Shown here: positions 18,409-30,665 of the stretch, piece after piece
Numbering within the stretch: position 1 is the stretch's first letter
Layout of the letters: each line of letters opens with the position of its first letter
Assembly: GCA_023333565.1 (NCBI GenBank)
Contig: JAJKFH010003173.1
Span: 1,302,001 to 1,366,000 of the forward strand
From: Puffinus mauretanicus
Taxonomy: Eukaryota; Chordata; Aves; Procellariiformes; Procellariidae
Length of the DNA: 64,000 nt
Direction of reading: 5' to 3'
Notes under the pieces: model-generated
What the model was told of the DNA's origin: nothing
What the model saw: only the letters and a program-made list of their open reading frames with translations
Database searches by the model: none
Made by a program: the position numbers and the translations under genes

Positions 18409-21400
18409 ATGCCTAGGAAGGAGCTGGGGCTGGGGATGGCTGGCTGCGACTCTGGCAGCTGCGACAGCATGGTCAGCACGGCCTCCAACCACTCGCAGCG
18501 TGTAAGTAACCCCGTTGTGCCCAGCCCGGGCACGGCAGGGGCTCAACTCGCCCCTCTCGACCGCTGAGGAAGGATTTTGGCCGGATCTCTGCTCAAAACC
18601 GCTCTCCATCGGTGCTTTGGAAGCACCCGGGGGCCCTGATACAGAACCATGCTAAGGGCAGCACAAGGGCCAAATTAATTCCTGCCCCAAAGCACTCCCA
18701 GACTTTCCGTCCTGCCACGTGTGTGGCAGCGATCGGGAGCCTAAGCTCCTGCAAGGTCTCCTGGGGAAATGATACCAGCTCCTGCATTGCCCAAAGATGC
18801 AGAGGCAGATAGTGCAGGCACTGGGCAGGAGGAGCCTGGCGAGTTCCCAGTGAGGGATTAGACCAGTTGGGTAACTGGGTCAGACTGGCTCCAACAAGGG
18901 TGACTTCACCTGGAAAAGACAGCGAGCCGTACTCCTCCCGGCTGACAAGATTAATTTCCTAGTTAAGGCAGAGATGAGTTTGGACCATGGGTGTAGATGT
19001 GTAATTTTTCACTATCTGACCATTAAAGCTTGTTTGTCTCCAAACACTGATTCCATGATTGATGGACTAATTACATCCTGTCTGACTTGGAGCATAATTG
19101 ATATGTGTAAGTGCAGCGCTCAGTCCTGAACAGGTTTTCCATTTGATGTATTGCAAACCAGAACCAAACCCTCTGAAATTTATTAGGGATGGAAAAACTG
19201 GTTGCAATATTGCATGGTAAAAGATTTGGATAGGTGTCTCCCTGCAAAACAGCTCCACCTGGGACAATTTCTCCTCTGTGCTTGTCGATCTGATGCACAT
19301 TCCATCCTTTCCGGCACTTCAGTTTTTTCATGACATATTGCATGTGTCACCTTGTAACTTGGCACTTCCACAGCAATCATATCTCATGATACTTGAAATA
19401 CAACAAAAATTAAACAAGATCTTGCTGGGGTATGAATGGGAGAACAAGGAGAGGGACCACCACCCGCAGATAAGCCTTTAGTATTTATGATATTTAGACA
19501 AGCTTCTAAGATTCAGCATTGCTGATCAGTACAGATGTCTGTACCTATAGACCACCCATGTCACCCATCTGCTCATATTTCAAAGCTGAAGAACTAAAAG
19601 GCGGAGGCCAAGTTTCCAAGTTAAGAATAACCCATCTTCTGATGCTCATAGAAGGGTAATATAAAACTGGCCTTAAGTATATGTATTTTTATAATAGGAA
19701 GTTGTTTAGTTTTCTGTAGCTGTAAGTACCAATTTTTGAATAGTCACTGGCCAAGTCTCCTGGCCAGGAGCTGTCACAGGTCTCCTCTTAACTGCCAGGG
19801 CTGTGAATAATAATACACCCGTGTCTCCTACCTGTACTGCTTTTTTTCTTTTTTCAGAGTGATAACAGTTATGACTACTTATCTGTGGAAGAGAAAGAGT
19901 GTTTGATGTTCTTAGAAGAAACTATTGGCTCGCTGGATGCAGAAGCAGACAGCGGGGTCTCTACCGATGAGACCGACTACGGGGAGCCCTCCAAGCTGCC
20001 CGGGACGTGGCTTAAGAGAGACTCCCTTCCCGGGGGTAAGCTGGAAATCCGTGCTCCAGCCTTGTTTGCAAAGGGACTTTCTCGCTGGGGTGCGTTCCCT
20101 TGGCAGGCAGGGAAGGAGCACTGCCCCAGTTTTATGCACGTGGTAAGCCAAAGGCAGCTTGTTTTCGTCACTCGGTGGTGAGAGGTGGCTGTAGGCAGCG
20201 AGATAGGTAGGGCACCAACTGCATTTCCCCAGTTCTCGCGTGCAGGAGCTGCCAGCAGCTGCCCAGCAAGGTCAGCAGGACCGCAGGGCAGAGCGTCTTT
20301 GCTCGTGCTCGGAGCAGGCTTACAAGATTAACAAGGCTCCTCATTCACCTTGTGCTTTGTCAAATCCAAGTGTCTGACTTCCTTAGCAGTAACAGCGTAT
20401 TAGCTGGGGTCAGGGTAAACTCTCCGGGTGCAGGTAGTCTGCCACGGCTGCTCTGGTTTAGCAGGCGTGAAGAAGCGAGTCTTGTAAACAGGAAGGTGTC
20501 CTGTGTCCGTCTGCAGAACGGTGCGTGACTTCACATCTCTCTCTTTGCCTAGAACTGGAAAACGGGGCTCCCCCTCCGCGTGTAGGTCAGCAGCGTGCAG
20601 CTGAACAGAAGAGTGGTAAGAGCATCTCCGCCCTCTCAAGCTCGGCTCCAGCAGCGGTTCCCAGCCCGGGCTATTACAGCCTTCCAAGGAGCATTACCGT
20701 AGCAAACGCACAAAGAGCAAACGGAGCTTCTGACAGCAAAGCGACTGGCCGCACGGTGGAGGACCCAGTGCCAGTAGGTAAATCTTCACAGGAGATGGCC
20801 AAGGAGGACAGGCTTGACCAAGCCAACACGAGAAGCCAGATAAAGCCCCTGGGGTCTTTGATTATCCAACCTCCACATCCCTTCCAGGACGACCACGAGT
20901 GGTCACACAGCAATCGCTCAGATGCCAAGAGGGAAACAGCCAAGGAGACCAAGACTTGGACTTTATGGGGCCAGCCAGAGAAATCCACGTTGGAAGAGGC
21001 CCCTCAGGACCCAGATGCCAAGCGTGGGCCTCCAACTGCCCCCAAACCACGAAAATTGCCACCAAATATTATCCTGAAAACCAGCAAAAACAGCCCAGTG
21101 CCGCTCACCATGGAGCCCGGTCAGAAGGTAAAAGGACCACCTCCGTCCTCGGCCGGCTCCCAGCCCGGCTCTGCCAGCGATGCTGCTGCCGAAAAGGTGA
21201 ATTCGGGGCACCTCGACCCCAAGGAGAGGGAGAAAGCCCGGCGGGAGGCGCTGGAGAAGCTTGGACTGTCGCAGGACAGGAGGGAGCCCAGCACCCACCT
21301 TCAACCTACCATGCACCCCCAACCAAGGGAGACGGCATTCCCCGTCCCTGGGGAGCCCGAGGCACGCTGCAGGGCGGCGGAGAGGTCGGTGCCGGGTATC

Positions 21401-21775
21401 CGGCAGATGAATTTCAAATCCAACACCCTGGAGCGCTCCGGCGTGGGGCTGAGCAGCTACATGACCAGTGCCAAGGAGCAGAGCGTCAAGACCAGCAGCT
21501 CCCTGGGCAAGATGTCCTTCATCGAGCGGCTCGCCCCGAGCTTCCTCAGGAGCAGCCGCCCCCGGCCGGTATCCCTCGGGGCAGGGAAGGACTTTGCTGG
21601 TCTGCAGGAGCCCGGGCAGGTGGAGCAGGAGAAGAGCAGCAAGCGGCGATCCCACCCGCTGCAGAGCTTCCCCAGGCCGCCCCGCTCCTGCGTCAGCGTG
21701 AAGATTTCCCCCAAGGGCGCAACCGATGAGAACCGGCGAGAGGCACTGAAGAAGCTCGGTCTGCTGAAGGAATAG
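18409..21775 (+). CDS. C1orf116: Specifically androgen-regulated gene protein homologue (C1orf116/SARG)
   Basis: This is a cytoplasmic protein of unclear biochemical role, named for androgen-regulated expression in human prostate. Coding exons are 18409-18501, 19858-20035 and 20553-21775, giving 497 residues; the human protein is somewhat longer. The upstream border of the first exon is an acceptor (GCTTCAG) at 18364, so the mRNA has a 5' noncoding exon elsewhere. The N-terminal third is acidic and serine-rich (SDNSYDYLSVEEKECLMFLE), while the rest is proline-rich and looks disordered. Two copies of a short helical motif, RREALEKLGL and RREALKKLGLLKE, occur at about two-thirds of the length and at the very C-terminus. 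No signal peptide or membrane segment is visible. Identity rests on the N-terminal block and on its place next to YOD1 and the Ig receptors. Confidence 0.88.
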
Positions 21776-22655
21776 CTCTGCGGGCAGCGGGGCTGCTGGA
21801 AAAGGGGCTTTTCATCCTGGATCCAGGTGCCTTCACTGTCCGTCCTCAGGGAGCACAACCATAAGCATCTGCTGCTGTGATCTCCCGCCCCACATCTTGG
21901 GAGGGGTACCACGAGAGGTATTCGGAGCTTCACACCAGATAAAGTAACGCCACGTGTGCATGATAGTTTGTATATAGCAAGTGTATATGAGCTATTTATA
22001 TAAAGCATCACTCAGCATGCGGACGGGGCATATTCTCCTACAAGGTCTTCAAGGCATTTGTGGATTCATTGCAGCGGGGAAGCCATGGAATTGGGGGTTT
22101 GGCTTATTTTACAAGGGGTTGCCCATGGATAAAGCCGCTCTGGGAAGAACTGCGGGACTCTGCTGCTTCTTTAGGATTTTATGGGGTTTTGTTAACTTTA
22201 TCCAAAGCCTGAGCACTCAGCTGCCCCATGCAAGTGCCTCCCAAAAGCCACAACTGCCACGTACAAAACTGCCAGGCTGATGGGAAGCGGAGGGGGCACA
22301 GCAACGCTCCCCCCTGCTCCTCGTGCAGCGCCTGCAGGCGGGGGCGCTGGCTGCAGACGTCCCCCCGCCTCCTCCGCTAGACCGCCCCGACAGCCTGGAT
22401 CCAGCCCTTAGGAGTAAGACATACATCCGTGTTTATCATGAAGCGACAGTTAAGAAGCAACAGGCTGTGTTCTGGTGGCAAAACCAGAAATGCTGCCTGA
22501 AACGAGAGATGCAAATCTGAGACAAGGCCATTTCATTCCCTTTCAAACTCTGCTCGCATCTTTCAGACCCAGCTGATGCTGTCAACGTTTATGCTGCGCA
22601 CCTTTATAACAAAGGTGCTTTATTTCTGCAATAAACTTGTATATGATCAGAAAAT
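21776..22655 (+). other. C1orf116: 3' UTR of C1orf116
   Basis: Untranslated sequence follows the TAG stop. A good AATAAA signal lies at 22630-22635, with cleavage expected about 20 bp later. Confidence 0.65.
22630..22635 (+). terminator. C1orf116: Poly(A) signal of C1orf116
   Basis: AATAAA about 860 bp past the stop codon is the first canonical signal after the gene. Confidence 0.65.
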
Positions 22656-25600
22656 GACTGTGTAACACAGATTTACTCTTGTGTTGAGTCAGAGCTCTGG
22701 TAAAGCTGAATAATGAGTTTTAACCTTCAATATGTCTTGACTTGAGGAGTGAGTGACCCAGACAGCAGCCGGGCATTGCAAGGGATGAGGTCTGAGCTTG
22801 GGCCTTCTGCAACGCAGGAGCTGCACGAGATGGGATTTAGTGCAAGTGCTTCCAGTACAATAAGCAGATGCAAAGTCTGCCACGGCACTGCCAGATTGGG
22901 ACCGGTGACATGGGCCCTGCCGCTGCTCCAGTTGATCCGGGGTCTGTGGGGACATCTCCCACAGCAGCCGTGTTAGTTGAAAAGCTGCACTAACGGCTTA
23001 GCTTGAAAGGATCATTTTAATTTCTTCACTAAAAAAAAAAATCTTTCATGCAATCCCGGCTTTCAGTGTTGGACATCTAGAGAGAGCCTCTGCTAATAAA
23101 GCAAGCGCCTTTGTTCCTAACAGGCAATTTAATTTCAAATGTAACATAGGCTTCCTTTAGAGGGAGGGACTGACCCGTGGAGGCAATTGCACTAAACAAT
23201 TTACTGATGTTAATTAACTGCTTGCAGCATTAAGATAAAGTTGCACTCAATCGTTTTCATCACCGACCTTGCCGTACAATCAGCTTTTAAAGACAGTGTT
23301 GTGAATACTAAACAGGCTCATACTGACAAAACCCAGAGCCAGGCTTCTAATTCCTCTCCAAACAGGCATCAGTGGAGCTTTGGTTTTGCATGGAAGGAAG
23401 GGGAAGGCATCCTTCTGCAAAGCTGCATCATTTCCCCACATAATAAAGGCGTGCACAAGTGGAGGGAATAGTACTGACCCACATAAAGAATCCGAGGAAC
23501 GTGAGAAAATGATGTCTGATGAGCCACACTTCATGAAAGCAGGGAAATGCTTGTTTGTAGTTAAGCAATTAACTAAATTAGTTTTGGGCTGGCCAGCAGT
23601 CATGCAAACCTGTACATCAGGGGGGAAACTAGGAGAAACTGCATGGGCTAAGGTCTGATCGAAAACTCAGCAGGTTGCTTAGCCAACACCGTGTACGGGT
23701 ACGTTGGCTCCAAAAAGGAGAAGGAGCCTGGAAAGTTATCAACTCCCCCAGCCTGAGCCCGGCGCCTCATTTCAAGCCTGGAGCCGGGTCGGCAGCGACC
23801 GGGCAGGACTGGCAAGCCGCTGCGTGGCTGCACGCCGTGGGTGATAACCGCAGCCCAGAGCCCTTCACCAGGCGCGGGGATGGCTCTAACCCCACCGCGG
23901 CTGGGGAGGCAGCTCTGCCACGTGCCTGGGGCATCACCAGTGGTTTAAGGGGTTTGGGGGGTTAGGCGGGATTGAGGCTGTTTGCACTGACAGCTGAGCA
24001 GGGTGCAGATACTGCCCTACACACAGTGCTCTGGGCGTGAGCCTGTCGCAGTATGAGTGGGTCATGAGAAACACGGCCAGAGCCGAGGTCGCCTCTGTGC
24101 AACCTGGTCCACGTGGCCTTGGGACGTGCCTCTGGGCTAACACATGGCCAAAAAGCAAGGGGGCTGCTCTGCGCTTACAAACTGGGTGCTCACGTCCACG
24201 CCATCCCACCGCCTCCTCCCCAGCTGCCTGCTTGTGCCCAGGGCAGGGGCCACCCTGCCTGAAGCAGGAGGCAGAAAGAGCAGCTTGGTTTTAGGAAACC
24301 ACTCCCAGGTGTTGCAAAAAGCTCCGTGAAGCTGAGAGATGGCCACGCTCTCTCTGAGGGCTTGACTCTGGGTGGCACCAAGCAGAGTCATGTGTCTGCT
24401 CTTGCGTAAGGTCCCAGCCCAGGAGCCACACAGCCTGCGGGGATAAACACCTTCATTTCTAAGGGCTGCAAACATATCTAGCCTGTAAAACATCATATTT
24501 TGCTCACAGGATTAAACAGCAACGCCTGCTTTTGGAACGGGGCTTGCCCATGGTGAGTGATTCAACCCAGAGGACCCAGCGGCAGCAGAAGCACTTTGCT
24601 CCGTGGAAAGGCAGAGATCTGGAGTTCATTCCCAGAGGAATGACCCTGATCTCCTATGGCTGTTTGAATTTATTCTCTTTTGTTTCCATTTCATACCAAC
24701 CGGGCGATGTGCACAACTCCTGTAAATAACATCACTCTGCCCCATCATAGCTTAATAAGCAATGTCTGGAAGTGAGATTTCTGCTAGGAAGTCTAATGAA
24801 AACTTAGCTTTCATGTTTGATATGTACGTTACACTGTAGTACTCCCTGGTTTTGATTAAATAAGCCAAGGATTGGAAGAGAATCCTTTGTTTCCAAAACA
24901 ATCTGTTTTTAAGAGAAGTTAAGGTTCTGTTCCAGGCCAAAAATGCTTTGAGAGAGATTTTATTGCTCTCCTCCTTTCTTATTAGATAAACAAGGTGAGA
25001 TTACCTTGGAGACTGCAATCATCATGTATCTACATTGTGCAAGTGATGTGCAGTAAGACAGAGCATTAAGTAGCATAATGCTGGAATCAGCGGCAGGTAA
25101 AAAGGAGTGGTCAGAGGAAAGGAGCATGTGGATGAAAATGCACCATAAAACCACCCTCATTTTCATTATACAAGGAAGGAGGAGGAATAGAAGGCAAATA
25201 AACTGCCTACATATTACTATTCCTGCTAAAACTGCAAAGTCCACACAGGTTTGGAAGATAATAGAAAGCTCAGTCCTGACAAACTTATCCATGGGTGCCA
25301 GCTAAGTTTTCTGTCTCTATGGTATTTCCACATGGTGCTAGTGGACAGGACAGGGAAGACAGAGCTCCGCTCTTACAGGAGGAGCTGGCAGCCCTGAAGG
25401 GGACAGCTTCTGTCTCAGAACAGTGAAATTTGTTCTAGAAAGGCAACAAACCACAAGAGACTAGACCTCTTGCAAGAACTGGCTTCAGAGGGCTGACCTC
25501 TTCACTCAGAGCTTCATCTTGCATCTTCCTCTTCCATTTATACCGTGCTCTCGCTGCTTTTAAAGTCAATCATTTACACTTGAAAGTCTGCAGCCTGAGG

Positions 25601-28600
25601 AGTGCAGCGCGGGGTGGGAACCTCTCCTGCTGCCTGTCTGCGCATCAGGCCGGGTGAAGCCTGCCCGTTCACACGGGCAGCACCAGGCGTTCCCCCTTCG
25701 TGTTTGCCGGAGGAGCTGGGGAGCAGCATCAGTCCCAGCAGCCCTGCATTTACAGGCACCCAGATAATTGTTCCCCAACACTAACCCGCTCCTTCTGTGC
25801 CAGGCAGCAAGGACCACAGGGAGCAAAGCTCTCCTGCTCTGATGTAACCCATAATCCACAGGCTCAAAGGAAGAGATTTACCTGTGCTCTAGCCCAGCAT
25901 CTCTCATCAGCAGAGTCTCCAGCAACAAGCCGCTCCTCAGCCAAGTGCCCCTGGGATCCCCACCATCACCTGATGCAAGAGCAGCCAAAACAGCCCCAGT
26001 GCAGACTGGCAGGAGCCTGAGTGGGGTGATGAGCCTCTCTTTTATACGGGGAAAAGCTGGTGGGCAGTGAAATGAGCTCCCAGCTGCCGCAGCTGTGCTC
26101 CTCCAGCCCGCCGGCACTGGCACAGCTGGTGCGGGGAGCAGCAGCGATGCTGCCCTTCCCACAGAGAGGCAAGGGAGAGGCTGCTCCTGCCTATTAACGC
26201 CTATCAATGGCACTTGCGGGTGCCTGGGAGGTGGGCAGGAGAAGAGCAAGAACAGAAATAAAACTACCTCCAGGTTCAGCCAAACTCCAGCCGAGTTCCC
26301 GGGCTCTTGTCTGGGTACCTCTGGAAGCAGACTTCGTACTGCTTAATTCTGGGCATAATTTGCTTGGTTTGTTCCTGGAAGGCAAAATCACAGCAGACCC
26401 CAGCCAAGAAAACAGCCATAAAGAGAGATGATAATATTTCAGAAGTAACCTGAAAAGTTGGTAAATGCACCCTCAACATCTTAATGCAGATTATGCAGAC
26501 TGTGTTTGCGCAGTGCAACGATGTTAGAAAAGACCCAAAGAAAACACTCAGCTTTGCATTTTGCATGGAGTATTCATCTCCTCCTTAACTATCAGTCCCA
26601 TACTGGCTCAGACATATCATTTCCATGTCTACATGAGCCTGTCAAGACCTACTATCCCAATTAAAAGCATTCTTGTGCACATCTTTCATTACAAAGATCA
26701 AATTCAGGAGAAGCGGTTTGTTGAATTCTGGCAGTATCAAAGAACATCAGCTGTACTGGGCCACAGTCTCCAGAAGACATTGTTCATCTTAATAATAGAC
26801 TTTGTCACTGTGCAGCAGCTTCGGTGCGGGCGTCAGCAGGGAGCCTCGGGGCCGGCGTCCCGCAGGAGGTCGGGGAGGTGGGTTGTTACTGCTGGCCCGA
26901 CACGTCTCCAGCCGGAGACCATCAAACCTGGGCTGTGAGACCCAGGGTCCCGCTTGAGTCGCTCCAGCTCTGTGGGAGAGGACTGTAAACGTCCGAGGGT
27001 TTTTAACCACATCTCAGCGGGGTTTGGGCAATAACCGGTAGCTGAGGCTCTGCCCTTCCCCCTGCTCACGTGCAGAAGGAGAGAAGGACCCCCTCCGACT
27101 CCAACTACTCTGATATGAGGGAGGGATAAATTACCCCTGTTTCAAGGAGTATTGCATCTCTCTCTGCTTCATAAAGTCACCAGGATAACCCCCATGCTTT
27201 GCCTAATCCACCTGTTTCTCTGCCATTCGGTGCTTTGTGTTGGTGTTTACAGTAATGCATGGCAAATGGAGGAGGTGTGGGAAGGGTTCCTATGCTGGTG
27301 CAAGGGGACTTCGTATTCCTGTTGCCCCTACCAGCATAAATGACCACTCAAGGAGGAAGGCAGTGGGACCCAGACCCTGGGTCTGTGCAGGACCTCGGGG
27401 TGGGGACTCATCCAGCTGCATGCAGTCTTTAATACAGCAGGCTGCTGCTTCAGCTGAACTTCTGGGCGATGCCATAATCCCCGTAGGCATGCTGAAAACC
27501 TGCGAGCCTCTTGGTGGTTATGATAAACTAAGGCTTTGTGGAGTCAGGCATGGTAGAAGTGCTGCTGGGGTTCAGCTCATGTCACCCTGTCCCAGGTCCC
27601 CATGCCCCAAGGCCAGGCACAGAGCTGAGCCCAGCCTGCTCGTCAGCCCCGAGCATCACGGGAGCATCTCTGCAATTACACCAACCAACCAAGGCAAGCC
27701 CTGGTCGTTTACAGTTATTAATAATGAAAAAACAGTGTGGCAGACTCTCAACATAGGAGCAACATTCCCTGAAAATTGGTGTCCTCCCAACTCCCCTCAG
27801 CCAAGGGTTAGCTGATGTATAGAGCTGTCCCATCATGTTCAAATGTGACCGTGCAGTAGGTGTCCTTAGGTGAATCTGAGTTTCGCTAAGGTCAACAGCA
27901 GGAGTGGCCTGGGTGATGCCTGTCCATGCCCAGGACAACCTAGTGCAGGATTTGACACAATAAACTCTGCATTTCTCTCCATGACCTTTTTTTCCTGTGC
28001 TTTGTTTCTAAGGGAATTTTAAAAGAAAAAAGGCAGCCGTACCCCCAAACCTTGTCACTGCCGCTCCCATGTGCACGGCGCTTCAGCACTGGAGAACCAA
28101 CGACCTGCAGGTACAGAAAAGCCAGACAGCAAGACAAGCTCCACCAAACGCATTCAAGCCTTTTACTGCCGACTCCTGATGCATTCGAATGACCAGGATT
28201 TTCCTGGTTTGAGTTTGTTTTGCTTTACTTGCCAGCGATGCAAATTTACGTGAGATCTTAAAACCAAACTAGATCCAATGTTCCTCATTCCTGCTCTTAA
28301 AACCCGTGCTCTGGCTCTGTCACAGCAACCACCGGTTCAGCCTCGGTGAGCCACTGGACCGCCCTTGGCGGGGCAGGGGAGTGGGTACGCTCCTGCTTCC
28401 CGGAGATCTCAGCAGTTCTTTGTTTCCAAATACCCTTTAACTTAGAAGTCCAGTAGGAGACAGAAAGGGTCACTGTTGTTCCTTGCACAGGGGTTTATGC
28501 GCAGCGATAACATATCTGGCTTGTTCCAAGAACACTGCCCTAGCTAGAGTTTAATCATTAACTGCTACAGGCACTGCAGAACAAGCAGGGGTTGTTACGA

Positions 28601-29530
28601 TTTATTAATAACAACTCTGATTGCAGACAGGCTGTGCGGAGATGCTGACAGCAACCTCAACAACTGCGCATTGGTAAAACTTGTGGGCCCACAGCCCCAG
28701 TGCGATGCCCGGTGCTGCATGGTGCCCGCCACGCTGCTCGCTTGGGCTGGTCGCAGGGAAGAGATTCACCGGTCAGCACATGTTCGTTATAGGAAGGAAG
28801 AGAAATTTTCTTAACAAGCATAGCCCAGAAGACCAAATTCTGTAACTTGTCTGAAAGTTAACTCTCCTTTAGCAGTAGGAGAAGGTGCAGGGCAGTGGTA
28901 CTCCCCCAGCAGCGGTCCTTTCCGCGTGCTGCCATCACTGTTTCCCTGCCGGAGCCATCCTCCTCCCCGCTAGCTGCCTACTGCTCCCAGCTGCTCTGTA
29001 AACGATGCTGAGAAAATGGCCTTGTTGCTTCCAGTGCTGCTGCCCCTGCTGAATTTATTTGGTTTTTTTGTTTAAAGGAGATGGGGTCCCCAGATATCCC
29101 TGCTCCAAAGCCAGGGTCAGCTTGGGACACCCGGGGACCTTGTGCAGAGACCAAGATGAGCGTTCCCGCCCCGGATGGGCGAGGAAGCAGTGCCCGGTGC
29201 TGCCGCGGGTAAGCCTGCTTGTTACTACCCCTTCAAATCAGCTCTGTCAAAGGCAATCTGCCTCCGCCCAAAATATCTTGCCACCTCATTGCTCTTCAGA
29301 GCAACTCGGGATGCAGTACCTGGCCCGACTGGCTCCTCTCAGAGAGCTCGTTTGACAGCAATCCCGTGTTGCTGCCTTTGATCTCTCCCTGCTGAGGCAG
29401 GAGGTCCCCTCTTAAAACACGGCACTGCCTGGCGTGGGGTTGCCTGTTTCTCCCAATTCTCCAGCGATTCTGCTCCTTTCTATCTGCACATGGACTATGG
29501 CATTTGCTGGGGGAAGTAGCAAGGAGCCCA
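22656..29530. other. Intergenic sequence without recognisable genes
   Basis: Frames are short, overlap on both strands and resemble no family I know. I see no CR1 or other interspersed repeat that I can name. Regulatory elements for C1orf116 or the Ig receptors could lie here but cannot be read from sequence. Confidence 0.5.
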
Positions 29531-29630
29531 GGGGATGCCAGACGCCAGCAGCTCGCTGCCTGGGGGCAGCAGGTTTTGTGCACCCGTGTGATGTCCCCCA
29601 GGCAGCGAGCTGCTGGGGTCTGGCATCCCC
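29531..29630. repeat. 36-bp near-perfect inverted repeat
   Basis: The arms are 29531-29566 and 29595-29630. The second is the reverse complement of the first, with a single mismatch at base 14, and they are separated by a 28-base spacer. Both arms are GC-rich, so RNA from either strand would fold into a very stable hairpin. It is not part of any gene I can identify. Confidence 0.9.
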
Positions 29631-30219
29631 CCGCAGCAAGCAACACACTGGCACAAGCGGAACGGTGATGGGGAAGGGGACAGTCAGCCCCAGCAGTGAC
29701 ACGCCACAAGATCGTACACCCCTCGTGCCCCTGTTTAACCAGCCAGCAGCGGGATGCTGCTGTTCTGCCTTCAACCCCTCCTGCCCAGCTGGGCTTCCCT
29801 GGCGTCCTTCCCTCCATTCCAGATGTGCCCATTATTTTCCCCTTTTCTGCCAGCTGCTGGCTAAGCGATGGCTTGTGCCCCTTTCAATAACATGAAGGAA
29901 ATGCGGAGCCAGAGCCAGATCCCACCCCATATCCAGAGAGGTCTGGAATCAGCATCCAAATAAAAACCAACATAACTCTCTAGAAGAGCCATTTTCCAGC
30001 TGTGGCCTGGGGACTGCTGGGTGTCCCCCTGCTACCGGATCTACGAGAAAACTTGCAGAAGGTAGCTCAGCCTGCTGCTTGCATGCTCGGGGCTACAGGG
30101 CAGAAGATCCAGCCTGCTCCAGAGGCAAACTCTGGAGCTCTGAAGGGGAGAACAGCCTCTTTACTCGGGTTTGAAAAGTAGGTGTGAACAGCAGAGATCG
30201 TGGATGAAGCTGGGAAACA

Positions 30220-30665
30220 AGCCTGCTGCGCCGAGCGGAGCCGCGGCAGCCCGCGGCCGCCGACCCAGGGGACCAGCAGAGACTCTTGGCTGTTCCCCTC
30301 CCCTGGCCCTCCCTGCGCAGGACCCTCGCCCTTCCTCTGGGACCCTCCTCTCCGCGGGTCCTTCATGCGAACAGATCTGTGCCACCGCCTCGGGACGCGC
30401 GGCGGGTGCCCGGCTGCGACACCGACGCGCGGTGGCAGTGCGCGCCCGGAGCGCACCCGCCGCACCCCCTCACCCGGGGCTCGGGTGCCTTTGCAGCGGG
30501 GGGGGGGGGGCGGACGGGGCAGGGAGAAACGCTGCAAGGGGTGCTGCTGAGGGGGGGGGGGTCCTCCCCGGGAGCCTGTAGACGCAAGGGGGTTTGCTGC
30601 CGGCAGCGCACTCAGGGCGCTCTCCCTTGGGGTGCGGCAGGGTCAAACACCCCCCGACCCGCAAG
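30220..30665. promoter_or_regulatory. Orphan CpG island ending in a splice-donor consensus
   Basis: CpG density rises sharply here against CpG-poor flanks, for example GACGCGCGGCGGG near 30395. G runs lie near 30499-30510 and 30551-30562. At 30661-30671 the sequence GCAAG-GTAAAT matches a plus-strand 5' splice site. This is consistent with a promoter and first noncoding exon reading right. The nearest plus-strand gene is the Ig receptor, whose first coding exon begins at an acceptor at 36978. The link between the two is inference. Confidence 0.45.
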
